The notes beneath the pieces were generated by a model, which made no database searches, was not told the DNA's origin, and saw only the letters and a program-made list of their open reading frames with translations. This document shows positions 30,475 through 38,896 of a DNA stretch of 42,937 nt, piece by piece. Both the position numbers and the translations under genes were made by a program. The stretch comes from Actinomycetota bacterium (lineage in GTDB: Bacteria > Actinomycetota > Acidimicrobiia > IMCC26256 > PALSA-555), in assembly GCA_003140175.1 (NCBI GenBank), contig PLJD01000044.1, positions 1-42,937 of the forward strand, given 5' to 3'. Each line of letters begins with the position of its first letter. The first letter of the stretch is position 1.

Positions 30475-31125
30475 TCAGGCCAACCCGGGGGTCGCGACGT
30501 GGAGCGACTCGAGGAGCGCGCGGACGCGCTGTTCGAGTTCGTCGCGGATGGGCCGGACCACGGCGACGTCCAGGCCGGCCGGGTCGTCGACCTCCCAGTC
30601 TTCGTAGCGTTTCCCCGGGAACAGTGGACAGGCATCTCCGCAGCCCATCGTGACGACCACGTCGGCCGCCCGGACGATCTCGTCAGTCCAGGGCTTGGGG
30701 AACTCGCTGGAGATGTCGATGCCCACTTCGGCCATGGCGGTAACGGCGGCCGGGTTGACCTCGCTGGTGGGCTCGGATCCGCCTGACCAGGCGATGGCTC
30801 GGCCACCGGCGAGATGGTTGAACCAGCCGAGCGCCATCTGGCTGCGACCGGCGTTGTGCACGCACAAAAAGAGCACGGTGGGAAGCCCATCGTTGGCTTT
30901 GCCTTCGACGCGCGCGAGTGCTTGGAGGCGTTGCCGGGCGAAGCGCTCGGCCAGGACCGGCAAGAAGTTGAACGTCGTCGCGTTGGTGGCAAATTGGTCC
31001 CAGCTGGCGTTGAGGAAGCGTTCGATGGTCTCTTGAGAGAACAGGCCAGCGAACTCGTCGGCCAAGCGCGTCGCGGCGGACCGCAGCGCAAGTCGCTGCT
31101 CGACGGTCAAGATCTGATCTGGCAT
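30475..31125 (-). CDS. arsC: Arsenate reductase with N-terminal three-helix-bundle domain
   Basis: A 216-residue protein. Residues about 1-78 form an all-helical domain ('ILTVEQRLALRSAATRLADE', 'RFARQRLQALARVEGK') seen fused to actinobacterial ArsC. Residues about 80-216 are a low-molecular-weight phosphatase-like arsenate reductase with the P-loop 'FLCVHNAGRSQMA' (Cys88-x5-Arg94) and 'VVTMGCGDACPLFPG', which supplies further Cys. It reduces As(V) to As(III), likely with mycothiol/mycoredoxin or thioredoxin. ATG 31125 follows GAGGAG. It is the last gene of the arsI-aquaglyceroporin-arsC operon. Confidence 0.9.
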   Translation of the reverse strand: MPDQILTVEQRLALRSAATRLADEFAGLFSQETIERFLNASWDQFATNATTFNFLPVLAERFARQRLQALARVEGKANDGLPTVLFLCVHNAGRSQMALGWFNHLAGGRAIAWSGGSEPTSEVNPAAVTAMAEVGIDISSEFPKPWTDEIVRAADVVVTMGCGDACPLFPGKRYEDWEVDDPAGLDVAVVRPIRDELEQRVRALLESLHVATPGLA

Positions 31126-31135
31126 GCCGCTCCTC

Positions 31136-31846
31136 TCATCGGTGGGTCGCCGAGTCGTGGGGTACGACGACCGCGTCGGCAGCGAGCGTCGGGAACAACC
31201 ACCGGGCAACGGCGATTGCCGCAAGGCCGCCGAGCAGTTGCATGGCGATGAACACCGGCGCGCTCGAAGGTCGGATACCTGAGAACGTGTCCGTCAGCGT
31301 GCGACCGACGGTGACCGCAGGGTTCGCGAAACTGGTCGACGAGGTGAACCAGTACGCGGCGGCGATGTAGCTGCCCACGGCAAACGCCGCAACCGATGAC
31401 CGGCCCGAGCGGGCCACACCGAGGATCACCATGATGAGCCCGAACGTCGCGACGAACTCGCCCAGCCAGAGGGCACCCGACGAGCGAGTATGCGACGAGA
31501 GGGTCACGGCGGGAAGGCTGAACATCAGGTTCGCCACGATCGCGCCCACACAGGCGCCCCCAAACTGGGCTGCCACGTACACCGCCCCGTCCCGTGACGA
31601 GATCCCGCCCAGGATCCGATCGGCGACCGTGACCACGGGGTTGAAGTGGGCTCCCGACACCGGCCCCAGGGCAAGAATCAACGCGACCAGACCCGCGCCA
31701 GTCACCGCGGCGTTGACCAGCAGCTGGATGCCGACATCGCCCGGGGAAAGTCGCTGGGCCGCGATGCCCGAGCCGACGACGACCGCCACCAGGAACGCAG
31801 TGCCGAGCGCCTCGGCGGTCGCCCGCCGGCAGAGGTCCCGATCCAC
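31136..31846 (-). CDS. Aquaglyceroporin (AqpS-like arsenite channel)
   Basis: A 236-residue MIP-family channel with six membrane helices. The two half-helix motifs are 'SGAHFNPVVTV' (NPV variant of NPA) and 'SFANPAVTVGRT' (NPA). Start GTG 31846 lies 5 bases after the arsI stop, and arsC follows 10 bases after its end. In Sinorhizobium an ars-operon aquaglyceroporin (AqpS) lets As(III) leave the cell down its gradient after ArsC has reduced As(V). No ArsB or Acr3 pump lies in this locus, so that mechanism fits. The role here is inferred from context. Confidence 0.85.
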   Translation of the reverse strand: MDRDLCRRATAEALGTAFLVAVVVGSGIAAQRLSPGDVGIQLLVNAAVTGAGLVALILALGPVSGAHFNPVVTVADRILGGISSRDGAVYVAAQFGGACVGAIVANLMFSLPAVTLSSHTRSSGALWLGEFVATFGLIMVILGVARSGRSSVAAFAVGSYIAAAYWFTSSTSFANPAVTVGRTLTDTFSGIRPSSAPVFIAMQLLGGLAAIAVARWLFPTLAADAVVVPHDSATHR

Positions 31847-31851
31847 GAGCG

Positions 31852-32307
31852 TCAGCAGCAGCGCTGCGCCGATTCGGGCGCCGACGCACAGCACCGGGCG
31901 TCGGCCCCCGGTTCGACGGTCCCGAACTCGCCCGCGGGCAGCTCCACGTCGGCGAGCACCGTGTAGATCTCCCAGGGCTCACCGTCGGGCGCGTCGACCC
32001 ACACCTTGTCTTGGACCGCGTAGCAGCATTCGACGTGGTCCTCGGTCGCGGTCGCCAGGCCCTCGCTGCCCAGCCGACGCTGCGTGGCACCCACCTCGGC
32101 GGTCGACACGACCTCGACCCCAAGGTGGTTCAGCGTGCCGGGCTGCCCATGACCCTCGACGAGCACCAGCTTGAGCGGCGGGGACTCGACCGCGAAGTTC
32201 GCGTAGCCTGAGCGAACCTTGGCCGGGGCGGTGCCGAACAGCTTCGAGTAGAAGCCGATCGCCGCATCCAGATCGGCCACGTTCAACGCCAGTTGTATCC
32301 GCGCCAT
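31852..32307 (-). CDS. arsI: ArsI/CadI-type glyoxalase-fold dioxygenase (C-As lyase)
   Basis: A 151-residue vicinal-oxygen-chelate protein: 'ARIQLALNVADLDAAIGFYS' then 'KLFGTAPAKVRSGYANFAV', 'TLNHLGVEVVSTAEVGATQ', and 'CCYAVQDKVWVDAPDGEPWE'. The Cys pair before 'YAVQDKVWV' and the Cys-rich C-terminus (two CC pairs in the last 15 residues) fit ArsI, which cleaves the C-As bond of trivalent organoarsenicals. The ATG at 32307 is favoured by GGGAG seven bases upstream, with ATG 32313 as the alternative. First gene of the operon, divergent from arsR. Confidence 0.85.
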   Translation of the reverse strand: MARIQLALNVADLDAAIGFYSKLFGTAPAKVRSGYANFAVESPPLKLVLVEGHGQPGTLNHLGVEVVSTAEVGATQRRLGSEGLATATEDHVECCYAVQDKVWVDAPDGEPWEIYTVLADVELPAGEFGTVEPGADARCCASAPESAQRCC

Positions 32308-32322
32308 ACTCATGCTCCCTGG

Positions 32323-32362
32323 TACATTCGCCTTAGTCGATAGATCTATCTTCGCGAATGTA
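32323..32362. promoter_or_regulatory. ArsR operator in the arsI-arsR divergent region
   Basis: TACATTCGC (32323-32331) and GCGAATGTA (32354-32362) form a perfect 9-bp inverted repeat. It is centred on GATAGATCTATC (32339-32350), itself a perfect 12-bp palindrome. The segment is A+T-rich against its surroundings and lies between the divergent starts, so it probably holds both promoters and the ArsR binding site. Confidence 0.7.
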
Positions 32363-32394
32363 TCTACATATGTCAATACGTGGGGAGGTCGGCG

Positions 32395-32748
32395 ATGGCG
32401 ACGAAGCATGACGACGCAGCCGAGGCCTGCTGCCCGTCGGTGCTCGACGCACCGCTCGACCAAGCGGAGGCCGAGGATCTCGCCCGAGCGTTCGCGGCGC
32501 TCGCCGACCCGGTGCGCCTCCGCCTCCTCAGCCTGATCGCTGACGCCGGGGAGATCTGCGCCTGCGCGCTCCTCGAGCCGCTCGGCAAAGCGCAGCCCAC
32601 CGTGTCGCATCACACCAAGGCGCTGGCCGATGCCGGACTGATCACGGGCGAGAAGCGCGGCCGCTGGGTGTGGTGGTCGATCGTGCCCGAGCGCGTCGCC
32701 GTCCTGGGCGACGCACTCGCACCCGCGCGGTCGAACACCCCGGCGTGA
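32395..32748 (+). CDS. arsR: ArsR/SmtB family arsenic-responsive repressor
   Basis: A 117-residue winged-helix repressor: 'FAALADPVRLRLLSLIADAG' then 'KAQPTVSHHTKALADAGLIT'. Possible As(III) ligands are the vicinal pair C12-C13 ('EACCPS') and C55/C57 in 'EICACALL'. This resembles the Corynebacterium glutamicum type, which uses an N-terminal Cys pair plus one Cys in helix 3. ATG 32395 has GGGGAGG upstream. It is divergent from the arsI operon and predicted to repress both from the palindrome between them. Confidence 0.9.
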   Translation: MATKHDDAAEACCPSVLDAPLDQAEAEDLARAFAALADPVRLRLLSLIADAGEICACALLEPLGKAQPTVSHHTKALADAGLITGEKRGRWVWWSIVPERVAVLGDALAPARSNTPA

Positions 32749-32753
32749 GTCCT

Positions 32754-32794
32754 GCGGGCACGCGCGGGCCGGGCGGTGCCGTTCCCGCGCCCGC
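32754..32794. terminator. Possible hairpin between convergent arsR and merR
   Basis: GCGGG with CCCGC and CGCGGG with CCCGCG can pair around a 15-base loop, with a 4-base bulge. It lies 6 bases after arsR and before the end of the convergent MerR gene. There is no U-tract, so the call is tentative. Confidence 0.3.
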
Positions 32795-32806
32795 TGGAGC
32801 GGCGGT

Positions 32807-33259
32807 TCAGGGCCGGTCGTCGTCGAGGTCGATACCGCGCTCGGAGGCCACCTGGCGGTAGCGGGCGGCGGTGGCGTCGAGCTCGCGTCGGAACCCCTTC
32901 AACACGGCCTGCTTCTCGCGCACCTGACCCCGCAGGCGGTCGTTGATCTCCATCGCCTCGAGGAACAGGTCGCGCTCTCGACCCTTCGCCCGCCCGGTCC
33001 GATAGTCGGTGCGGAGCTCGTCGAGACGGTCCTCGGCGCGCAGGATGTCACCGATCTGGTCGAGGTCGAAGCCCATCGTCTGCTGGAGCTCGCGGATTCG
33101 CTGCACTCGAGTCACGTCCGCGTCGCTGTACCGGCGAGATCCGCCCGGGCTGTGGCCGGCCGGGTTCAGCAGCCCGAGCTCCTCGTAGTAGCGCAGCGTG
33201 CGGGTCGACACCTCGGCCTTCGCCGCGACCTCGCCGGGGCGGTACAGCGCGTCGGTCAT
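32807..33259 (-). CDS. MerR family transcriptional regulator
   Basis: A 150-residue regulator. The N-terminal HTH and wing read 'LYRPGEVAAKAEVSTRTLRY' then 'YEELGLLNPAGHSPGGSRRY'. The dimerising coiled coil follows ('VQRIRELQQTMGFDLDQIGD', later 'LRGQVREKQAVLKGFRRELD'). There is no Cys metal-binding motif, so a drug or other organic ligand is more likely than a metal. Its ATG overlaps the stop of the MFS gene (ATGA). It probably controls its own operon through the palindrome upstream of the MFS gene. Confidence 0.85.
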   Translation of the reverse strand: MTDALYRPGEVAAKAEVSTRTLRYYEELGLLNPAGHSPGGSRRYSDADVTRVQRIRELQQTMGFDLDQIGDILRAEDRLDELRTDYRTGRAKGRERDLFLEAMEINDRLRGQVREKQAVLKGFRRELDATAARYRQVASERGIDLDDDRP

Positions 33260-35037
33260 GCCGGGATCCACTCCTCGGCCATGGGTGCCTCGTCTCCGAC
33301 GTCGCCGTCGTCGCGCAGCGGAGCTCCGAACGCGCCGACCTCGTCGTCTTGCACGTACCGGCCGCCTCGCAGCGCGGAGCAGCCCGCGGCCACCAGGCAC
33401 ATGACGATCGCGGCGGTGAAGGCGATCTGGAGGCCGTGCTCGAAGGGACCCGAGATCAGGTGCGGGAAGAACGACCGGCCGGTCAGGCGCTGCACCTGCG
33501 CGGACGAGAGATGGCTCAAGAGCTTCGGGCCGAGCAGCTTCTGGATCGGGTTGTAGCCGAGGAACGCCGCGAAGAGGGTCCCGACCGGTGGAAGGTGCGC
33601 GATGCGAGCGGCGCTGGCGGCCGGCACCCCGTTGGTCCGCAGCCCGGCGCCGAGCGTGGCGGGGAGCCGGGCGGCGAGCCCGACGATCATGAGCGAGAAG
33701 AAGAGCCCGATCGAGAGCACCATCCCGCTGTTCTGGAACGTGGCGCGCATCCCCGAGGCCGCACCCCGTTCGTCGGCGGGTGCGGCGTTCATGATCGCGG
33801 TGGTGTTCGGTGCCGCGAAGAGCCCGACACCGATCCCGTTCAGGAGCAACAAGGCGGCGAAGATCGGGAACGCGAAGTTCGCGGGCAGCAGCATCAGCAG
33901 CCCGAAGCTCGTGGCGGCGATCAGCATCCCGCCGGTGGCGAAGGGGCGGGCGCCGTACCGGTCGGAGAGCCAGCCGGCGACGGGTCCGGCGACGAGGAAC
34001 CCGGCGGTGAGCGGGAGCATGTAGATGCCGGCCCACAAGGGCGTGTCCACGAAGCTGTAGCCGTGCAACGGCAGCCAGATTCCCTGCAGCCAGATGATGA
34101 GCATGAACTGCAGGCCGCCGCGACCGATCGACGCGAGGAGGCTCGCCACGTTGCCGGCCACGAACGCCCGGATGCGGAACAGGCGGAGGTTGAACATGGG
34201 TTCCGCGACGCGTCGTTCCACGAGGACGAACACGACGAGCAGCGCCGCGCCGCCCAGCAGCTCGGCCAGCACCTTAGGGCTCGTCCAGCCCATCGAGTGG
34301 CCGCCGTAGGGCTGGATGCCGTACGTGATCCCGACCAGCACCAGGACGAGGCCGAGACCGAAGGTCAGGTTGCCCCACCAGTCGAGGCGGGCCGGGCGCC
34401 GATGCCCGAGCTCGCGCAGCTTGGCGTACGCCCACACCGTTCCGAACACGCCGAAGGGAACGTTGACCCAAAAGACGAGGCGCCAGTTCACGTCGGCCAA
34501 CAGCCCGCCGGCCACCAGCCCGACGAACGATCCCGCGATGCCGGCGATCATGTTGATACCCATCGCGGAGCCGCGCCGCTCGGGCGGGAACGCGTCGGTG
34601 AGGATCGCGGTCGAGTTCGCCATGAGCAGCGCCCCACCGACGCCCTGGAGGACCCGGAAGCCGATCAGCCAGTCCGCGCCGCTGCCGCCGGTGAACGGCG
34701 TGATCGAGAGCAGGATCGAGGCGACGGTGAAGACCGCGAATCCCGCGTTGTACATGCGGACCCGCCCGTAGATGTCGCCGAGGCGCCCGAACGTCACCAC
34801 GAGCACCGCCGTGACGACGAGGTAGCCCATGATCATCCACAGCAGGTAGCTGACGTTGCTCGGCTGGAGCGGGTCGAGCCGGATGCCCCGGAAGATGGCG
34901 GGCAGCGAGATCAGCACGATCGACGCGTCGAGGGCGGCCATGAACACGCCCAGCGTGGTGTTCGACAACGCCGTCCAGCGGTACCGGTCCGAGATCGGGG
35001 GGGTCGCGTCCCCGTTGGTCTGCGCGCTCGTCGTCAT
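33256..35037 (-). CDS. MFS drug exporter, DHA2 (EmrB/QacA) family
   Basis: A 593-residue protein with about 14 transmembrane helices. N-terminal 'FMAALDASIVLISLPAIFRG' and 'GRLGDIYGRVRMYNAGFAVF' match motif A and the DHA2 pattern. 'RVLQGVGGALLMANSTAILT' and 'RRGSAMGINMIAGIAGSFVG' match motifs B and C. It probably exports drugs or other hydrophobic compounds by proton exchange. It is the first gene of an operon with the coupled MerR regulator. Confidence 0.9.
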   Translation of the reverse strand: MTTSAQTNGDATPPISDRYRWTALSNTTLGVFMAALDASIVLISLPAIFRGIRLDPLQPSNVSYLLWMIMGYLVVTAVLVVTFGRLGDIYGRVRMYNAGFAVFTVASILLSITPFTGGSGADWLIGFRVLQGVGGALLMANSTAILTDAFPPERRGSAMGINMIAGIAGSFVGLVAGGLLADVNWRLVFWVNVPFGVFGTVWAYAKLRELGHRRPARLDWWGNLTFGLGLVLVLVGITYGIQPYGGHSMGWTSPKVLAELLGGAALLVVFVLVERRVAEPMFNLRLFRIRAFVAGNVASLLASIGRGGLQFMLIIWLQGIWLPLHGYSFVDTPLWAGIYMLPLTAGFLVAGPVAGWLSDRYGARPFATGGMLIAATSFGLLMLLPANFAFPIFAALLLLNGIGVGLFAAPNTTAIMNAAPADERGAASGMRATFQNSGMVLSIGLFFSLMIVGLAARLPATLGAGLRTNGVPAASAARIAHLPPVGTLFAAFLGYNPIQKLLGPKLLSHLSSAQVQRLTGRSFFPHLISGPFEHGLQIAFTAAIVMCLVAAGCSALRGGRYVQDDEVGAFGAPLRDDGDVGDEAPMAEEWIPA

Positions 35038-35072
35038 GGTCGTGCCGCCTGGCCTCGGCTCCGCCGGTGCGG

Positions 35073-35092
35073 AGTTGACGTTAACGTCAACT
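35073..35092. promoter_or_regulatory. Perfect 20-bp palindrome, MerR-type operator
   Basis: AGTTGACGTTAACGTCAACT is a perfect palindrome 35 bases before the MFS start, touching the serS stop codon. TTGAC inside it resembles a -35 hexamer. MerR-family regulators typically bind such dyads within the promoter spacer, and the MFS-merR operon starts just downstream. Confidence 0.7.
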
Positions 35093-36402
35093 TACCCCTC
35101 CGGCGGCCCGGGGCCAAACGGCCGGCCGCCGCGGGGGCAGCGAGGCTGGTCCGCGGCGCCCCGGGCGGGGACGGCGGCGAAGCCGCAGAACGGCCGGAGC
35201 GCGTCGGGGACGTCGAAGGAGCCGTCCGGACGCTGGTAGTGCTCCCAGAGGAAGACCAGGGTTCGGGACACCGCGCAGGCGGTGCCGTTGAGGGTGTGCA
35301 CGAGGTCCGCGCCGCGGGCCCGCTTCACCCGGGTTCCGAGGCGCCGGGCCGAAAAGTCTCGGTAGTTCGAGCACGACGTCAGCTCGCGGTACCGGCCCTC
35401 CGACGGGAGCCACACCTCGAGGTCGTACTTCTTGGCCGCCGCCGGACCGAGGTCCCCGGCCGCGACGTTCACCACCCGGTACGGAAGGCCGAGGCCACCG
35501 ACGAGCGACTCTTGGATCGCGACGATCCGGTCGAACTCCTCGTCGGAGCGTTCCGGCTCCGAGTACGAGAACAGCTCGACCTTGTCGAACTGGTGGACAC
35601 GGAACGTTCCCCGGGTGTCTTTGCCGTACGTGCCGGCTTCACGCCGAAAGCACGTCGAGGTCCCGACGTAGCGGGCCGGCAGCGCGTCGGCGTCGAGCCG
35701 CTCGCCGCGGTGCAGCGTGGAGAGCGGGATCTCGCTCGTTCCGACGAGGAACAGCTCTCCGCCGTCGACCTCGTACACCTGGGCCCGGTCGGTGGGGAAG
35801 AACCCGGCTTCCTCCAGCGCCACCTCGCGGACCAGCACCGGGGGTGCCACGGGCGTGAACCCCTCCGCCGCGGCGCGTTCGATCGCCCAGCGCACGAGGG
35901 CGAGCTCGAGCAGCACCGCCTCGCGGGTGAGTGACACGAATCGAGACCCGCTCGACTCGACCGCGTGGCGGGTTTCGACAAAACCCATCTCCGCCGCGTA
36001 CGTGGCGTGGTCGCGGGCGGGCGCGGCGCCGGTCTCGCCGTGGGTGCGCAGCACCTCGGCGTCGTCCTCGCCGCCGTCGGGCACCGAGGCGTCGGCCGGG
36101 TTCGGGACCTGCCGCGCCAGCTCCCGCAGCTGGCGTTCGAGGATGCCGAGCTCCTCCTCGGCCGCCTGGACCTGAGCCTTCAGTTCCGTGGCCTGCGCTC
36201 GAGCGGCCTGGTCGGGGCCGCCCCGGCCGATCTGCTTGGAGGCTGCCTTCTGGGCGGCCCGGAGGTCCTCCACGGTGTGGCGCTGCGCCCGCTGCTCAGC
36301 ATCGAGCGCCAGGACCCGGCCCAGGAGCCCTCCGCCGACGCGCTTGCGTTCGATGCCGGCGCGGTAGGCGGGGTCGTCGCGCAGGCGCCGGAGATCGATC
36401 AC
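35092..36402 (-). CDS. serS: Seryl-tRNA synthetase
   Basis: A 436-residue class II aminoacyl-tRNA synthetase that charges tRNA-Ser. The N-terminal helical arm ('GILERQLRELARQVPNPAD') binds the long variable arm. The catalytic core has motif 2 'CFRREAGTYGKDTRGTFRVH' and motif 3 'NGTACAVSRTLVFLWEHYQR' then 'DGSFDVPDALRPF'. It starts at GTG 36402, 7 bases after pheA, so the two form an operon. The last 20 or so residues are Pro/Gly/Arg-rich and overlap the palindromic operator by one base. Confidence 0.95.
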   Translation of the reverse strand: MIDLRRLRDDPAYRAGIERKRVGGGLLGRVLALDAEQRAQRHTVEDLRAAQKAASKQIGRGGPDQAARAQATELKAQVQAAEEELGILERQLRELARQVPNPADASVPDGGEDDAEVLRTHGETGAAPARDHATYAAEMGFVETRHAVESSGSRFVSLTREAVLLELALVRWAIERAAAEGFTPVAPPVLVREVALEEAGFFPTDRAQVYEVDGGELFLVGTSEIPLSTLHRGERLDADALPARYVGTSTCFRREAGTYGKDTRGTFRVHQFDKVELFSYSEPERSDEEFDRIVAIQESLVGGLGLPYRVVNVAAGDLGPAAAKKYDLEVWLPSEGRYRELTSCSNYRDFSARRLGTRVKRARGADLVHTLNGTACAVSRTLVFLWEHYQRPDGSFDVPDALRPFCGFAAVPARGAADQPRCPRGGRPFGPGPPEG

Positions 36403-36409
36403 CCGCGTC

Positions 36410-37336
36410 TCACGGGCCGGACCGGACCTGGGACCGCAGGTCCTCGACCCAGGTGCTGGCCGCCTGCCACGCGTCGGTCGCGGCTTGGCGGCGGGCGGGG
36501 CCTTGCTCCCCCGCCACCGGGTATGACCCGAGGAACTTCACGTCGGCCTGCTTGGCCGAGAGGTTGCGCAGGCAGTCGGCGACGAGCTCGTCGGCGATGT
36601 GACCTTCGAAGTCGATGAAGAAGCAGTACTGGCCGAGGCCACGCTTCGTGGGACGAGATTCGAGTTTGGTCAGGTTGATCGCCCGGGCGGCGAACTCCTG
36701 GAGGATGGCGAGCAGCGACCCGGGGCGGTCCTCGCGCTGGAAGCACACGATCGAGGTCTTGTCGTGGCCGGTCGGCGCGGGCACGCCGTGGCCGGTGAGC
36801 ACGAACCGGGTCTCGTTGTCGGGGTGGTCCTCGATCTCGGAGGCCAGCACCTCAAGGTCGTAGAGGCGCGCCGCGTGGGCGTTGCCGATCGACGCCAGCT
36901 CGCGGCTCGCCGCCTCGTGGACCTGGCGGGCGGCGTCCGCGGTGGAGTTGGCGACCTCGAGGGTGGCGTTGGCCAGCTTGTGGGCCAGCCACGAGCGGCA
37001 CTGGCCGAGCGGGTTGGGGTGGGACACCACGGTGCGGATGTCCTCGAGGTGGGTTCCCGGCTGCACGCAGAGATGCAGCGACACCGGCAGGTCGATCTCG
37101 CGTTGGACGAGCAGCTCGGTGTCGAACGCCAGCGTGTCGAGCGTGACCGTGACGGTGCCCTCGATCGAGTTCTCGATCGGTACGAGTCCGACGTCAACGT
37201 CGCCGCGCTCGACGGCGGTGAGCACCTCGGGGACGGTGCGCAGCGCTACCGGGGTGCCGGCCGCGAGGTCGGGCTGGCTCAGCAGCGCCTCCTCGGCGAA
37301 CGTGCCCCGCGGGCCTAGATATCCGACGCGCGTCAC
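36410..37336 (-). CDS. pheA: Prephenate dehydratase
   Basis: A 308-residue monofunctional prephenate dehydratase making phenylpyruvate in phenylalanine synthesis. 'VGYLGPRGTFAEEAL' opens the protein. The catalytic domain contains 'GLVPIENSIEGTVTVTLD' and the 'NETRF' motif (Thr-Arg-Phe). A C-terminal ACT domain ('RPGSLLAILQEFAARAINLT', 'KLESRPTKRGLGQYCFFIDF') gives Phe feedback control. Starts at GTG 37336. Cotranscribed with serS. Confidence 0.95.
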   Translation of the reverse strand: MTRVGYLGPRGTFAEEALLSQPDLAAGTPVALRTVPEVLTAVERGDVDVGLVPIENSIEGTVTVTLDTLAFDTELLVQREIDLPVSLHLCVQPGTHLEDIRTVVSHPNPLGQCRSWLAHKLANATLEVANSTADAARQVHEAASRELASIGNAHAARLYDLEVLASEIEDHPDNETRFVLTGHGVPAPTGHDKTSIVCFQREDRPGSLLAILQEFAARAINLTKLESRPTKRGLGQYCFFIDFEGHIADELVADCLRNLSAKQADVKFLGSYPVAGEQGPARRQAATDAWQAASTWVEDLRSQVRSGP

Positions 37337-37559
37337 GAACCATCGATCGTAGTGGGAGGCCCGCGCGACCCCGCGCGCCTTTGGCCTGGCGCGTAGGTTG
37401 GGTAGTGGGTCGGTTCACCCTTCGCGTACATTCGGCGTTACGTCGGCAGCCCGAAGGCAGTCCACGCCCCCTCCTACCGAGGGACCGACGGCTCTCGCAA
37501 CGATCGACGTTCCATCCCGGCTGCGACACTCACCTGACCCACAATCGGAGGTTGCGGTC

Positions 37560-37937
37560 GTGCGAGTCTGGACCCTCGACGAGGCAAGCGCCGCGCTCCC
37601 TGAGGTGCGCGGCCTGGTTGGTCGTCTGCGCGAGCTCGCCGCCGCCCCGCCGGGCCCGGCCCGCCGGGTGGGTGGCAACGGCGCCCCGTCGGGCAACGGT
37701 CATGGGCCGACCGGTGGCGGCGCGTCGGGTGAGCTGCGCGCCGTGCTCACCGCGCTGACCGACCGCGGGATCGTGGTGCGCGACCCGGCCCGCGGCCTCA
37801 TTGACTTCCCCGCCCGATCGTCGAGCGGACGCGACTATTTGCTGTGCTGGCTCGACGGCGAAGACGCTATCGAGTGGTGGCATTGGCCCGACGCGGGGTT
37901 CGCGGGCCGAACGCCGCTCTCGGACCCGCCGACCTAA
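37560..37937 (+). CDS. DUF2203 family protein
   Basis: A 125-residue protein. 'VWTLDEASAALPEVRGLVGR' and the C-terminal 'IDFPARSSSGRDYLLCWLDG' then 'IEWWHWPDAGFAGRTPL' match the DUF2203 pattern. A Gly/Asn/Pro-rich insert lies between them (about residues 28-58). GTG 37560 is chosen because GGAGGT lies 7 bases upstream. The longer frame to 37398 has unlikely composition. The family is of unknown function. Confidence 0.8.
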   Translation: MRVWTLDEASAALPEVRGLVGRLRELAAAPPGPARRVGGNGAPSGNGHGPTGGGASGELRAVLTALTDRGIVVRDPARGLIDFPARSSSGRDYLLCWLDGEDAIEWWHWPDAGFAGRTPLSDPPT

Positions 37938-37953
37938 CCCCGGGCGGCGGGTT

Positions 37954-38763
37954 TCAGCGGGGCCCGGACGGGCCGGTCGCGGGAGGCGGCTGGGTCGCGG
38001 CGTGATGCACGGTGGCGCCGGTGCCGGCCGCCTTCTGGGCGCCCAGCGCCGCGCCGACAATGCCGGCCTCGTTGAGCAGCTTGGCCGGGACCACCTCGGC
38101 GTGGGTCGTGAGGCGGGGCACGAACCGGTCGTGACGTTTACTGACGCCACCCCCGAGGATGAAAAGGTCGGGCCACAGGAGTCGCTCGAGCTCCAGCAGG
38201 TAGGCGTCGAGGCGTCGCGCCCACTTCGCCCAGGACAGGCCGAGGCGCTGACGGACAGCGTCCGACGTGCGGGTCTCGGCGTCCCGCTTCCCCATCCGCA
38301 GGTGTCCGAGCTCGGTGTTGGGAATGAGGACACCGTCGAAGAACACCGCGGTGCCGATGCCGGTCCCGAGCGTGACCATGAGCACGACCCCGGCTCGACC
38401 CTTCCCCGCTCCGAACTCCATCTCCGCGACGCCCGCCGCGTCGGCATCGTTCACGACGGTCACGTCACATCCCGAGGTCCGAGCAAACGTGTCGGCGACG
38501 TCGGTGCCGATCCAGGCCGGGTCGATGTTCGCCGCCGTGCGCGCCACGCCGCCCTTCACGACGGCGGGGAACGCCGCGCCGACTTCGCCGGTCCAGTCGA
38601 AATGCCGGGTGAGCTGCGCGACCACTTGGGCCATGGCATCGGGCGTCGCCGGCTGCGGCGTGAGGATCCGGTGCCGGGGCGCGATGAGCTCCCCCGTCGC
38701 CGTGTCGACCGGAGCTGCCTTCATGCCGGTCCCGCCGATGTCGATTCCCAGCAACGTCGCCAT
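37954..38763 (-). CDS. ppgK: Polyphosphate glucokinase
   Basis: A 269-residue ROK-fold sugar kinase. '[20 protein letters not shown]' is the phosphate-binding loop. '[20 protein letters not shown]' supplies the catalytic Asp, followed by '[16 protein letters not shown]' and '[15 protein letters not shown]'. The last and the general layout match actinobacterial polyphosphate glucokinases, which phosphorylate glucose with polyphosphate or ATP. ATG 38763 is the start. Divergent from gnd, giving glucose 6-phosphate to the neighbouring pathway. Confidence 0.9.
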   Translation of the reverse strand: MATLLGIDIGGTGMKAAPVDTATGELIAPRHRILTPQPATPDAMAQVVAQLTRHFDWTGEVGAAFPAVVKGGVARTAANIDPAWIGTDVADTFARTSGCDVTVVNDADAAGVAEMEFGAGKGRAGVVLMVTLGTGIGTAVFFDGVLIPNTELGHLRMGKRDAETRTSDAVRQRLGLSWAKWARRLDAYLLELERLLWPDLFILGGGVSKRHDRFVPRLTTHAEVVPAKLLNEAGIVGAALGAQKAAGTGATVHHAATQPPPATGPSGPR

Positions 38764-38896
38764 TGGTGTCCTTCCCCCTCTGGCCCTGACCCCGCCGCGA
38801 CGCGGCGCCCGACCAGTCTCGCCCACCCAGACGGCCGAGGCGGTTTGCCCCCGCACCGCTCACCTCCAATGATGAGGCACCCGAAGGAGGGCACAC

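Noticed and set aside
33349-35934. 861-codon rightward ORF
   Set aside because: It runs antisense to the MFS exporter and serS, is Arg/Glu/Gly/His-rich, and has no motif. Long antisense ORFs are expected at this G+C.
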